From CAZEMR01 sp964513465 (GTDB lineage Bacteria > Bacteroidota > Ignavibacteria > Kapaibacteriales > UBA2268): a stretch of DNA of 12,767 nucleotides. Position numbers and translations under genes: made by a program. The stretch is from positions 1 to 12,767 of the forward strand of contig CAZEMR010000083.1 of assembly GCA_964513465.1 (NCBI GenBank). The letters are read 5' to 3'. Numbering within the stretch: the stretch's first letter is position 1; each line of letters begins with the position of its first letter. This document shows, piece by piece, positions 1 to 7,909 of the stretch. Below the pieces are notes generated by a model. It had not been told where the DNA came from and did not search any database. It saw only the letters and a list, made by a program, of their open reading frames with translations.

Positions 1-50
1 ATTTTCCCTTCGAATCTGCGCCCGCCGTATTTTCCGCTAATAATTCGCAT
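1..50 (-). CDS. rsmD: RsmD, 16S rRNA (guanine-N2) methyltransferase, N-terminal fragment
   Basis: The reverse strand from position 50 reads ATG and then an open frame to the window edge, giving MRIISGKYGGRRFEGK. This matches the characteristic start of RsmD (MRIISG-[KE]-x-[KR]-G-R-[KR]), the SAM-dependent enzyme that methylates G966 (E. coli numbering) of 16S rRNA during small-subunit assembly. Only 16 codons plus two bases are visible, so the methyltransferase motifs (the SAM-binding glycine loop and an NPPY-type motif) lie off the left edge. It follows the stop of the actin-like gene by 41 bases on the same strand, which suggests co-transcription. I see no Shine-Dalgarno sequence before the ATG; the spacer is AT-rich. 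The identification rests on a short but distinctive motif. Confidence 0.78.
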   Translation of the reverse strand, partial: MRIISGKYGGRRFEGK

Positions 51-91
51 TGATTATATATATAAATTATTTAACAGAACTCAGAATATAC

Positions 92-1021
92 TCAATAAAG
101 CTTGATTTTTTTGTGGTACGACGGAAGCGCGCCGCCGATCGACGGCGGATAAATGTGCGAGGTGTGCACGCAATAATCGCGGGCACGCTCGTCGAGCTTG
201 GTGGACATCATCCGGAATGCGTTCAGCCGCCCGGCCTCGAAGCCGATCAGCATGGCGGTCTCCCACATCTGCAGGTAAAGCTCTTTGGTCAGGCTGGCGC
301 CGAAGAAAAAAGCGGTGTCGATCTGGTCGACATAGTTTTCGCGGATGCGGTTGAACTCTTCCTCGAGCATTTCGCTGAGCTGATCCATATTGTTGACCGA
401 CAGCAGGTTATAATATACCGGGTGGCTTTTCTCAAGCACGCTGACATCGATAAAATTCTCCTGAATGCCGAGCAAGGCTACGTTCTGATCGTGGCGATCG
501 GGATAGTTATAAAGAAATGCTGTGTGGGCATTCATATGGCTGATCTCGATATTATCGATATGCCGGCCGGTAGTTTCGAGCAATTTCTCGCAGGATTTGA
601 TAATTTCTTTTGAAATTATTACCGCCATCATCATGTCCTTGCCGCTTTTGCCCGCCCTCATGGGATAAATATTAGTAACAAAATCTTCGTAATTCATGCC
701 CGGATATGCCTGGCGTATTTCGAGTCCAACGAGCTGGCGCAGCTCCTGCGGCTTCATACCCTGACGTCCGGGGAACTGGCTGACGTAAACGATCTCGGCT
801 GGGATAGTGACGCTCAGCCGGTCGGGGGGCTCGCTTATCTGGCCGAGGATTTCCTGAAGCTCGGCGGCGCCTTTTTTGGAAGACTCCGAACGCAGGTCTT
901 CGAGATCGATGTAACCCTTAGTGGAATTTATATATTCCAGCGACAGTCCGTCGGGTGTATTGCGGACAAATGTCAGATAAGTTCTGTCAATATTAAAAAA
1001 TACCGATAGCGCAGTTTTCAT
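92..1021 (-). CDS. Actin-like (PilM/DUF3822-like) protein of unknown function
   Basis: A 309-residue soluble protein with no signal peptide or membrane segment. Its layout resembles the PilM-type actin/Hsp70 (ASKHA) fold. A first beta hairpin (about residues 4-30) stands where the phosphate-1 loop would be. A second hairpin (about 180-205) has the pattern strand, ENFIDVSVLEKSHPVYYN, strand, as in PilM. A C-terminal FFFGASL segment (238-244) stands where ASKHA proteins have the adenosine-binding glycines, and IGGAL (295-299) is near the end. The canonical phosphate-loop DxG and the adenosine GG are not obvious, so nucleotide binding may be lost. No other pilus gene is present. The next gene is rsmD, and from memory the Bacteroidetes DUF3822 family occupies that position, so a divergent member is plausible. 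The ATG at 1021 is the first in frame and has no clear Shine-Dalgarno sequence. The fold is inferred from pattern only. Confidence 0.55.
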   Translation of the reverse strand: MKTALSVFFNIDRTYLTFVRNTPDGLSLEYINSTKGYIDLEDLRSESSKKGAAELQEILGQISEPPDRLSVTIPAEIVYVSQFPGRQGMKPQELRQLVGLEIRQAYPGMNYEDFVTNIYPMRAGKSGKDMMMAVIISKEIIKSCEKLLETTGRHIDNIEISHMNAHTAFLYNYPDRHDQNVALLGIQENFIDVSVLEKSHPVYYNLLSVNNMDQLSEMLEEEFNRIRENYVDQIDTAFFFGASLTKELYLQMWETAMLIGFEAGRLNAFRMMSTKLDERARDYCVHTSHIYPPSIGGALPSYHKKIKLY

Positions 1022-1084
1022 AATTCACAGGCCGAAATTATTGATCTGAAAGATTTTGAATAATACAAAATAATGAATTAAAAG

Positions 1085-1109
1085 AAAAATACTCAACAAG
1101 AATATTTTT
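1085..1109 (-). terminator. Weak AT-only hairpin after the RND gene
   Basis: Seven-base arms AAAAATA (1085-1091) and TATTTTT (1103-1109) can pair around an 11-base loop, 18 bases past the RND stop codon, and the minus strand continues T-rich. The stem has no G-C pair and the region is generally AT-rich, so this could easily be chance. If it does not work, the RND gene and the actin-like gene are read together. Confidence 0.18.
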
Positions 1110-1126
1110 GTATTCGTAATTAATAT

Positions 1127-4100
1127 TTATTCTCTGGCGGCGATGTCCTGAGCTTGTGAGACCAGCTCTACGTTCGAGACCGATTTTGTGCGCTCGGAAA
1201 AATATGAATAAACCGCCGGAATCACGAACAGAGTCAGCATCGTGGCGAATATCAGTCCGCCGATCACTGCGATACCCATCGAAACGCGGCTTTCGGCGCC
1301 TGCTCCGAGAGCCAGCGCTATCGGCAGCGTACCCAATATAGTCGAAAAGCTGGTCATCAAAATCGGGCGAAACCTAAGCTCGGCAGCTTTGATTGCGGCC
1401 TCGGTGACGCTCAGCCCGCGCGCCTTCTGCTGGTTGGCAAATTCCACAATCAGGATTCCGTTTTTGGTGACGAGCCCTATGAGCATTATCTGACCGATCT
1501 GGCTGAAAATATTTATGGTCTGATCGAAATACCAGAGCGATAGCAGCGCTCCGGCGATTGCCAGCGGCACAGTAAACATGATGATAAACGGATCGCGGAA
1601 GCTCTCGAATTGGGCGGCCAGCACGAGATAGATGAACACCAGCGCCATTATAAATATATACATCAGGCTGGAGGAGCTTTCGACGTAGTCCTTCGATGGC
1701 CCGTCCAGCGCGGTGCGGAACGATCCGTCGAGCAGCTCCGCGGCGATTGCGTCCATCGCGGCGATTCCGTCGCCAACTGTCTTGCCGGGGGCAAGGCTGG
1801 CCGATACGGTCGCCGACACATAGCGGTTGAACCGGTATAGCTGGGGCGGAGTGCTTTGCTCGTGGACGCTTACGATGTTGTCGAGCTGCACGAGCCGGCC
1901 ATCGCGGTTGCGTACATAAAGCGACTTCAGATCGAGCGGCTCGTCGCGGCTGGTGCGCAGCACCTGGCCGATTACCTGATACTGCTTGCCGTTTCTGATA
2001 TAATATCCGAATCTCTGCTCGCTGAACGCAAGCTGGAGAGTGCGGGCAACGTCGGCCACCGATACGCCGGTCTCGCGGGCCTTTGAACGATCGATATCGA
2101 CCACCAGCTCGGGCTTGTTGAATTTAAGATCGACGTCCACCATGCGGAATGTCGGATTGCTGCGGGCGGCTTCGAGAAATTCCGGAATTACTTTTTTCAA
2201 TTTATCAAGATTTGGCGATTGTAATACATATTGCACCGGCAGTCCTCCTCGGCTCGAGCCGATGGATTGCTCCTGCACCACGAATGTGCGGGCGTCGTTC
2301 AGCTCGCCGGCAATCCCGGATACCCGCTCGTAAATTTCCTGCTGGGATTGCTCGCGCTGGTCGGGCGGGGTCAGTATCAGCCGGACAAATCCGCTGTTAA
2401 CCGAGCTCGAGGCGCCGAATCCGGGCGAAGTAACCGAGATAATGGCCTCGCTTTCGGGTACATTTTTCTGAAGCGAATCCACCAGCCGGTTCATATATAA
2501 TTCCATGGCGTCGAATGTGGTGCCTTCGGGTGCGGTGGACATTATCCTCATTCCGCTGCGATCCTCCACCGGGGCAAGCTCCGAGGGCAGTTGCGAGCCG
2601 ATTAACATAATTATTCCCAGCGATATTCCGATTATCAAAAACGCAAGCCAGCGCCGACGCATGAAGCTTTCGAGCATTTCGGCGTATCCGGCGTTGAGCC
2701 GCCTGAAGAATGGCTCGGTCTTTTCGTAGAGCCAGGAGTGCCTCTCGCGTTTTTTCAATAGCCGGGTGCTTAACATCGGCGTCAGAGTAAGCGCTACGAA
2801 TGATGAAATAATCACGGCTCCGGCAAGCACTACTGCGAACTCGCGGAACAGCCGACCGGTCAGCCCCGAGAGAAACATGATGGGCAAAAACACAGACGCA
2901 AGCGCGATCGTGGTCGAAATTATTGCAAAAAATATCTCTGCCGAACCTTTCTTGCCCGCTTCGATTGGTTCCATGCCGTCTTCGATTTTCTTATATATAT
3001 TCTCGAGGACGACGATGGCGTCGTCGACCACCACTCCGATGGCAAGCACCACCCCGAGCAGCGTTAGCACATTTATCGAATAATCGGCTATATACATTAT
3101 GAAAAATGTACCGACAAGAGCAATAGGAATGACTATAATCGGAATCAGAGTGGTGCGCCAGTCCCGCAGGAACATGAATATCACCAGAATCACCAGCCCG
3201 AACGCCACGAAAATCGTCTGCTCCACCTCGAGAATTGATTCGCGGATATGCGTGGTGTCGTCGAATCCGATGCCGAGCCCGAGGTCTTCGGGAAGGTCTT
3301 TTTTGATCTGATCGACCCGCCGGTAGAATTCATCGACGATATCTATATGATTCGAGCCGGGCTGCGGCACCAGCACCACGCCCACCATCGGTATGCCGTC
3401 ACGCTTGAGCAGCGTTCTTTCGTTTTCGGGATAATGCTCGGCATAGCCGATGTCCTTGAATCGTATCAGTTCGCCGTTGCCGCCTTCGCGGACGATCAGA
3501 TTATTAAAATCCCCGACCGTGGTCAGTCGCCCAAGCGTGCGGACTGTCAGCTCGGTGGTTTTGCCTTCGATCCGGCCGCTGGGCAGCTCGATATTCTGCT
3601 CGGTGAGCGCATTCCGGACGTCCAGCGGGGTAATATTATGCGCTGCCAGCCGCGCGGGGTCCATCCATAGCCGCATTGAATATTTCTTTTCGCCCCATAT
3701 CCATACCTCGCTGACTCCTGGGATAGTCTGGAATCGCTCCTTAAAAGTATTTTCAGCTATCTCTGTTAGTTCCAGCAGGTTGCGGCGGTCGCTCTTGATA
3801 TTCAGGAACACTATCGGCCGGGCGTCTGCGTCTGATTTAGAAACAATTGGCGGGTCGGTATCCGGAGGCAATCGGTATCTGGCGCGCGAAACCTTATCGC
3901 GGACGTCGTTGGCGGCGTCCTCCAGATCGATATCGATACCGAATTCAACGACGATTGTGCTGCGGCCATCGCGGCTGACCGAGGTCAGTGTGCGAATGCC
4001 CGCGATTCCGTTTATCGTCTCTTCGAGCGGCTCGGTAATCTGCGATTCGATGACGTCGGCGTTGGCGCCTGTGTAGGTTGTGGTTACCGTGATTATTGGC

Positions 4101-4225
4101 GGATCGACGCTGGGATATTCGCGGACTCCGAGGAAATTATATCCGATTATTCCGAAAATTACAATCGAGATAGACATCACAATTGCCAGCACTGGTCGGC
4201 TGATACTCAATGACGAAAGGCTCAT
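1127..4225 (-). CDS. RND-family efflux permease (AcrB/MexB type, HAE-1-like)
   Basis: A 1032-residue inner-membrane proton/substrate antiporter, the full length usual for tripartite RND pumps. The first transmembrane helix (about 10-30) leads into the GVREYPSVDPP start of the porter domain. The second membrane block begins near 335. Its TM4 carries the paired proton-relay aspartates D401 and D402 in GVVVDDAIVVLENI, equivalent to AcrB D407/D408. The second half repeats the plan, with the relay lysine K921 in GLVTKNGILIVEFA (AcrB K940) and the conserved arginine in LRFRPILMTS. All key residues are present, so it should be active. The substrate cannot be read from sequence. Usual partners (HlyD-type adaptor, TolC-type channel) are absent: upstream is a divergent hydrolase, downstream an actin-like gene. 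The ATG at 4225 fits the family start MSLSSLSI-x-RPVLAIVM and lacks a clear Shine-Dalgarno sequence. Confidence 0.95.
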   Translation of the reverse strand: MSLSSLSISRPVLAIVMSISIVIFGIIGYNFLGVREYPSVDPPIITVTTTYTGANADVIESQITEPLEETINGIAGIRTLTSVSRDGRSTIVVEFGIDIDLEDAANDVRDKVSRARYRLPPDTDPPIVSKSDADARPIVFLNIKSDRRNLLELTEIAENTFKERFQTIPGVSEVWIWGEKKYSMRLWMDPARLAAHNITPLDVRNALTEQNIELPSGRIEGKTTELTVRTLGRLTTVGDFNNLIVREGGNGELIRFKDIGYAEHYPENERTLLKRDGIPMVGVVLVPQPGSNHIDIVDEFYRRVDQIKKDLPEDLGLGIGFDDTTHIRESILEVEQTIFVAFGLVILVIFMFLRDWRTTLIPIIVIPIALVGTFFIMYIADYSINVLTLLGVVLAIGVVVDDAIVVLENIYKKIEDGMEPIEAGKKGSAEIFFAIISTTIALASVFLPIMFLSGLTGRLFREFAVVLAGAVIISSFVALTLTPMLSTRLLKKRERHSWLYEKTEPFFRRLNAGYAEMLESFMRRRWLAFLIIGISLGIIMLIGSQLPSELAPVEDRSGMRIMSTAPEGTTFDAMELYMNRLVDSLQKNVPESEAIISVTSPGFGASSSVNSGFVRLILTPPDQREQSQQEIYERVSGIAGELNDARTFVVQEQSIGSSRGGLPVQYVLQSPNLDKLKKVIPEFLEAARSNPTFRMVDVDLKFNKPELVVDIDRSKARETGVSVADVARTLQLAFSEQRFGYYIRNGKQYQVIGQVLRTSRDEPLDLKSLYVRNRDGRLVQLDNIVSVHEQSTPPQLYRFNRYVSATVSASLAPGKTVGDGIAAMDAIAAELLDGSFRTALDGPSKDYVESSSSLMYIFIMALVFIYLVLAAQFESFRDPFIIMFTVPLAIAGALLSLWYFDQTINIFSQIGQIMLIGLVTKNGILIVEFANQQKARGLSVTEAAIKAAELRFRPILMTSFSTILGTLPIALALGAGAESRVSMGIAVIGGLIFATMLTLFVIPAVYSYFSERTKSVSNVELVSQAQDIAARE

Positions 4226-4301
4226 TTATTCAGACCCGAATTTGATTTATTGTTTCTCTGTTTTACGAATATAAGCAATGAATCTTTTTTTTGGCGGAAT
4301 T

Positions 4302-4330
4302 TTGACATTCCGAATATTATTATATATTTA
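4302..4330 (+). promoter_or_regulatory. Possible sigma-70-type promoter, distal, for the yqiA-polA unit
   Basis: A perfect TTGACA at 4302-4307 is followed after 17 bases by TATTTA (4325-4330). The AT-rich surroundings also offer TATATT at a 15-base spacing. It would give a leader of roughly 130 bases. On the opposite strand a perfect TATAAT (4324 down to 4319) could serve the divergent RND gene, but I find no matching -35. The spacer is so AT-rich that chance matches are likely. Confidence 0.3.
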
Positions 4331-4406
4331 CTAATACATTCTTTCACATCAATCCGGCTTCCACAGCCGCAATTATCTTTTTTATTATCCCGAAATTTAG
4401 AAATTA

Positions 4407-4434
4407 TTGCCAGATTTTAGCTGGATTATATTAT
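4407..4434 (+). promoter_or_regulatory. Sigma-70-type promoter candidate, proximal, for yqiA-polA
   Basis: TTGCCA (4407-4412) and TATTAT (4429-4434) each differ from consensus at one position and are separated by 16 bases. Transcription would begin near 4441, leaving a leader of about 29 bases that contains the AGAGGT ribosome-binding site (4457-4462). This is the better of two candidates in the 244-base divergent spacer. Confidence 0.45.
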
Positions 4435-4469
4435 TTTTATCTTGTTAAATTAATTCAGAGGTAATTTTT

Positions 4470-4958
4470 ATGAAAATCATCTATCTTCACGGACTCGACG
4501 GACAGCCAAACGAAGAGAAAATGCAGCTGCTGCGCGACGCAGGCCACGACGTTACCGCCCCGCAAATCGAATACCGCACTTACGAGGGCGACATAAAGCT
4601 ATTCAACGATCTGGCGGAAATGATCAAAAAGGGCGATTACGAACTGATAATCGGCTCGAGCATGGGCGGATATTTCGGCTTCTATTTATCGGAATTCTGC
4701 CGGGTGCCGGCCGTACTGTTCAATCCCGCGTTGCACAGCCGCACGCTCGAAGTACCCGTCGAACGTAATTATACCGATACCAAAAAGTATCTGCTGCTTG
4801 GCCGCGAGGATTATGTGATTCCGCCGGACAAAACCCGCGCAATGCTCAACACGCTCGACATCAGCAACACAGTGGTCGCCGAGCTCGAGATGGGCCACGA
4901 GGTACCGGTCGATATGTTCAAATTTGCTCTGGATTATATCGAACAAGTTGTGAAATAA
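4470..4958 (+). CDS. yqiA: YqiA-type small alpha/beta-hydrolase (putative esterase)
   Basis: A 162-residue cytoplasmic protein of the YqiA/YcfP-like esterase family. It begins with MKIIYLHGLDG, the strand plus HG oxyanion turn typical of the family. The nucleophile elbow is GSSMGG, giving S64. A likely catalytic aspartate is D114 in GREDYVIPP, and the histidine is H143 in MGHEV, so the Ser-Asp-His triad looks complete. FNPAL (84-88) is also family-like. E. coli YqiA is reported to cleave short acyl esters, but its physiological substrate is not established, and the same caution applies here. The start is set by AGAGGT seven bases before the ATG, one of the clearer ribosome-binding sites in the window. 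Only 16 bases separate it from polA on the same strand, so the two are probably co-transcribed. The gene symbol is by family resemblance. Confidence 0.85.
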   Translation: MKIIYLHGLDGQPNEEKMQLLRDAGHDVTAPQIEYRTYEGDIKLFNDLAEMIKKGDYELIIGSSMGGYFGFYLSEFCRVPAVLFNPALHSRTLEVPVERNYTDTKKYLLLGREDYVIPPDKTRAMLNTLDISNTVVAELEMGHEVPVDMFKFALDYIEQVVK

Positions 4959-4974
4959 ATATATATATCATTGC

Positions 4975-7824
4975 ATGAAAAATCTATATCTGATCGATGG
5001 GATGTCGCTGGTGTTCCGGGCATACCATGCGCTGATCAAGAGCGGACTGACCTCCCCCGAGGGCGACCCCACCGGCGCAATATTCGGCTTTGTTAATATG
5101 ATAACCTCGATGCTCGAGAAGCATCACCCGGAGAACATCGCAGTGGCGTTCGACAGCCGCGAGCCTACGTTCCGCCACGAAAAATATGAGCCATACAAGG
5201 CCAACCGCGATAAATTCCCCGATGACCTGGTGCCGCAGCTCGAAAAAATCAAGGAATTCCTGGATATTATGAATATAAAGCGATTCCGGATAACGGGTTA
5301 CGAGGCCGACGACATAATCGCCACCATCGCCCGCCGCGCCGCAGGCGAAGGCCACGACGTTTACTGCATCACCAGCGATAAGGACTTCTACCAGCTCGTG
5401 ACCGACCATGTGAAGCTGCTCAAGCCCGCGCGCAGCGGCTCGGATTTCGAAGAGGTCGGCATCGATCAGGTAATAGAAAAATTCGGCGTCGGACCGGACA
5501 AAGTAATCGATGTGCTCGCGCTGATGGGCGACGCAAGCGACAACATCCCGGGCGTAAAGGGTATCGGCCCCAAGACCGCTTCGCCGCTGATTCAGCAGTT
5601 CGGCGATGTGCCCAATTTATACGAACATCTCGACGAAATCGATAAAAAAGCCGTCCGCACCAAACTCGAAAAGAATAAAAATCTGGCCATGCTCTCGCGC
5701 GAGCTGGTCACCATAGTCGATGATATAGATATGGAAATTGATTTCGATGAGCTGAAATTCTCCGCGCCGGATTACGACGCTCTCGACGACTTTTTTGATA
5801 AACACGGATTCACCCGCCTCAAAAAGCGCTGGTTCGACGGCGGACTCGCCGATGACGAAAAAAAAAGCGATGATACTCCTGAGGATTCCTCAGAAGCTGC
5901 GCCAGCCCGTGGTATCCGGCGACTGGAAGATATCACCCACGAATATAAACTGGTCAACACCCCCGACCAATTGCGCGCGATGATCGAATACCTGAATAAT
6001 TTCGAAATAATTTCGCTCGATCTCGAGACCAGCTCGCTCGACCGACAGACCTGCGAGATAACCGGCATAGCGCTTGCCGCCGAGGAAGGCCGCGCATTCT
6101 ATGTCGCGGTCGCCGAGAGCCACTCCCCCGCCGAAGCCGAAGCGCTCACAAGTCAGGATTCTCTGTTTGCTGCGGGCGAGGACGAGAAGGTCGATCCGAC
6201 CACACTCGCCAGGGCTAAGTCATTGGATTTTGATTATGTTAAAAAAGAATTAGAAGAGATTTTCTCTTCGGATAAATTCAAAATCTGTGGTCAGAATCTT
6301 AAATTCGATTCATATATATTATTGCAAAAAGGAATCAGGCTGCGCCCCATCGAATTCGATTCGATGCTCGCCTCATACGTGCTCAATCCGGACGACCAGC
6401 ATGGCATGGACGCGCTTGCCCAGCGCTGGCTGAGCTATCAGCCCATCCCGATCACCAGGCTGATCGGCGAAAAGCGCAAGGACCAGAAATCCATGCGCGA
6501 TATCGACCCCGCCGAAATTGCCGATTACGCCTGCGAGGACGCCGACGTCGCGCTGAGACTGCGCAATCGGCTGCTGCCCGAGCTTGAAAAGCGGGATATG
6601 CTCGCTCTCGCAAGGGATATCGACTTCCCGGCGATTAATGTGCTGACCCGGATGGAACACCGCGGAGTCGCAATCGACGTCGATGCGCTGGCCGAGCTAT
6701 CGGTCGAAATCACCGCCGAAGCCGAAAAGCTGACCAAAGAGATTTTTTCCGAAGCGGGTATGGAGTTCAATATCGATTCGCCCAAACAGCTCGGACATAT
6801 TTTATTCGAAAAAATGATGATCCCGCCCGTGCGCAAGACCAAGACCGGCTTCAGCACGGATGTGGGCGTGCTCACCCAGCTTGCCGACACTTATCCGATC
6901 GCCCGGATGATACTCGAATACCGGCAATTAGTCAAGCTGAAATCGACCTATATCGACGCGCTGCCGCGGCTGATCAATCCCCTAACGGGCCGCATCCATA
7001 CCACGTTCAATCAGACTGTGACCAGCACAGGGCGCCTTAGCTCGACCGATCCGAATCTGCAGAATATTCCTATCCGCAGCGAACTCGGCAAACAGGTGCG
7101 ACGCGCATTTATCCCGCAATCCGGCGAAAATGTAATATTCGCAGCGGATTATTCTCAGATCGAATTGCGCATAATGGCCCACATCTGCGGCGACGAGCAG
7201 ATGATCCGCGCGTTCAGCGAGGGCGTCGATATTCACGCATCGACCAGCTCGGCGCTCTACGGAGTGCCGCTCGACGAGGTGACGCCGGATATGCGGCGCG
7301 TCGCCAAGACAGTGAATTTCGGGATCATGTACGGACTCGGCGCATTCGGGCTGGCATCGCGCCTGGGCATCCCCCGCGGTGAGGCTTCGGAGATAATAGA
7401 TAATTATTTCGAAAAATATACGGGAATTCGTCTATATATAGATCAGACCATCGAATTCGCGCGAAAAACCGGATACGCCGAAACTCTGGCCGGGCGCCGC
7501 AGGTATTTCCCGCAGATCAACAGCGGCAACCGCAATCTGCGCACTGCCGCCGAGCGCGCAGCCATCAATATGCCTATCCAGGGCACCGCCGCCGATATGC
7601 TGAAAATCGCCATGATCCGGATCGACCGCGAAATCGAACACCGCGGACTCCGATCGCTGATGACGCTCCAGGTACACGACGAACTCGTATTCGAAGCCCC
7701 GCGCAGCGAAGTCGATGAATTAAAAGATTTAGTAGTGGAATTAATGGAAGGCGCGCTTGAATTAGGAAAAGTGCCCGTATCTGTCGACACGGGCACCGGT
7801 AAAAACTGGTTTGAGGCACATTGA
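4975..7824 (+). CDS. polA: DNA polymerase I with 5' nuclease and proofreading domains
   Basis: A complete 949-residue Pol I for Okazaki fragment processing and repair synthesis. Residues 1-290 are the 5' flap nuclease, with the acidic clusters GYEADDIIA (108-116), TSDKDF (133-138) and GDASDNIPGVKGIGPKTA (185-202). An acidic linker (about 290-318) follows. The 3'-5' exonuclease is intact: D349 and E351 in DLET, N441 and D445 in GQNLKFD, Y518 and D522 in YACEDAD. The polymerase domain has motif A DYSQIELR (D725), the O-helix RRVAKTVNFGIMYG (774-787) with phenylalanine at 782, and motif C QVHDE (D902). Between the first two exonuclease motifs it is about 27 residues longer than E. coli Pol I, and the DNA just after that insertion (6214-6330) turns AT-rich. 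There is no Shine-Dalgarno sequence at the ATG, so translation may rely on the upstream gene. Confidence 0.98.
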   Translation: MKNLYLIDGMSLVFRAYHALIKSGLTSPEGDPTGAIFGFVNMITSMLEKHHPENIAVAFDSREPTFRHEKYEPYKANRDKFPDDLVPQLEKIKEFLDIMNIKRFRITGYEADDIIATIARRAAGEGHDVYCITSDKDFYQLVTDHVKLLKPARSGSDFEEVGIDQVIEKFGVGPDKVIDVLALMGDASDNIPGVKGIGPKTASPLIQQFGDVPNLYEHLDEIDKKAVRTKLEKNKNLAMLSRELVTIVDDIDMEIDFDELKFSAPDYDALDDFFDKHGFTRLKKRWFDGGLADDEKKSDDTPEDSSEAAPARGIRRLEDITHEYKLVNTPDQLRAMIEYLNNFEIISLDLETSSLDRQTCEITGIALAAEEGRAFYVAVAESHSPAEAEALTSQDSLFAAGEDEKVDPTTLARAKSLDFDYVKKELEEIFSSDKFKICGQNLKFDSYILLQKGIRLRPIEFDSMLASYVLNPDDQHGMDALAQRWLSYQPIPITRLIGEKRKDQKSMRDIDPAEIADYACEDADVALRLRNRLLPELEKRDMLALARDIDFPAINVLTRMEHRGVAIDVDALAELSVEITAEAEKLTKEIFSEAGMEFNIDSPKQLGHILFEKMMIPPVRKTKTGFSTDVGVLTQLADTYPIARMILEYRQLVKLKSTYIDALPRLINPLTGRIHTTFNQTVTSTGRLSSTDPNLQNIPIRSELGKQVRRAFIPQSGENVIFAADYSQIELRIMAHICGDEQMIRAFSEGVDIHASTSSALYGVPLDEVTPDMRRVAKTVNFGIMYGLGAFGLASRLGIPRGEASEIIDNYFEKYTGIRLYIDQTIEFARKTGYAETLAGRRRYFPQINSGNRNLRTAAERAAINMPIQGTAADMLKIAMIRIDREIEHRGLRSLMTLQVHDELVFEAPRSEVDELKDLVVELMEGALELGKVPVSVDTGTGKNWFEAH
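7765..7796 (-). terminator. Intrinsic terminator candidate for the flagellin transcript, inside the polA 3' end
   Basis: A perfect 8-base GC-rich inverted repeat, GTGCCCGT (7771-7778) and ACGGGCAC (7789-7796), encloses a 10-base loop. On the minus strand it is followed at once by TTTTCC (7770 down to 7765), the arrangement of an intrinsic terminator. It lies about 115 bases past the end of the downstream flagellin gene, in its reading direction. On the plus strand no T-run follows, so it should not stop polA transcription. The same bases encode the conserved polA segment VPVSVDTG, so part of the symmetry could come from the protein constraint. Confidence 0.45.
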
Positions 7825-7853
7825 TTTTCGGGGAATTATGCCAGTTGTATGCC

Positions 7854-7876
7854 TTATCGCAAATAAATCGCGATAA
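7854..7876. other. Short hairpin in the polA/flagellin convergent spacer
   Basis: Seven-base arms TTATCGC (7854-7860) and GCGATAA (7870-7876) with a 9-base loop lie between the two converging genes. Neither strand has a T-run after it, so it is a poor intrinsic terminator. It may help end transcription or block 3' exonucleases. The rest of this 85-base spacer shows nothing. Confidence 0.25.
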
Positions 7877-7909
7877 AAATATGTAGAATCGGTTTCCGCT
7901 AAATATATA

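Noticed and set aside
52..91. Alternating TA tracts at 57-64, 4960-4970 and 8861-8869 as a regulatory repeat family
   Set aside because: They are short and of the kind expected in AT-rich spacers, with no shared flanking sequence.
50..613. Open plus-strand frame of 187 codons opposite the actin-like gene
   Set aside because: It overlaps the real minus-strand gene, has a low-complexity AT-derived start, and shows no recognisable domain.
3450..4076. Long open frame on the plus strand opposite the RND gene (208 codons)
   Set aside because: It is antisense to a well conserved RND coding region, shows no family motif, and is typical of a shadow frame.
7854..7876. Spacer hairpin as a bidirectional terminator for polA and flagellin
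   Set aside because: No T-run follows on either strand, so it was listed only as a hairpin of unknown role.
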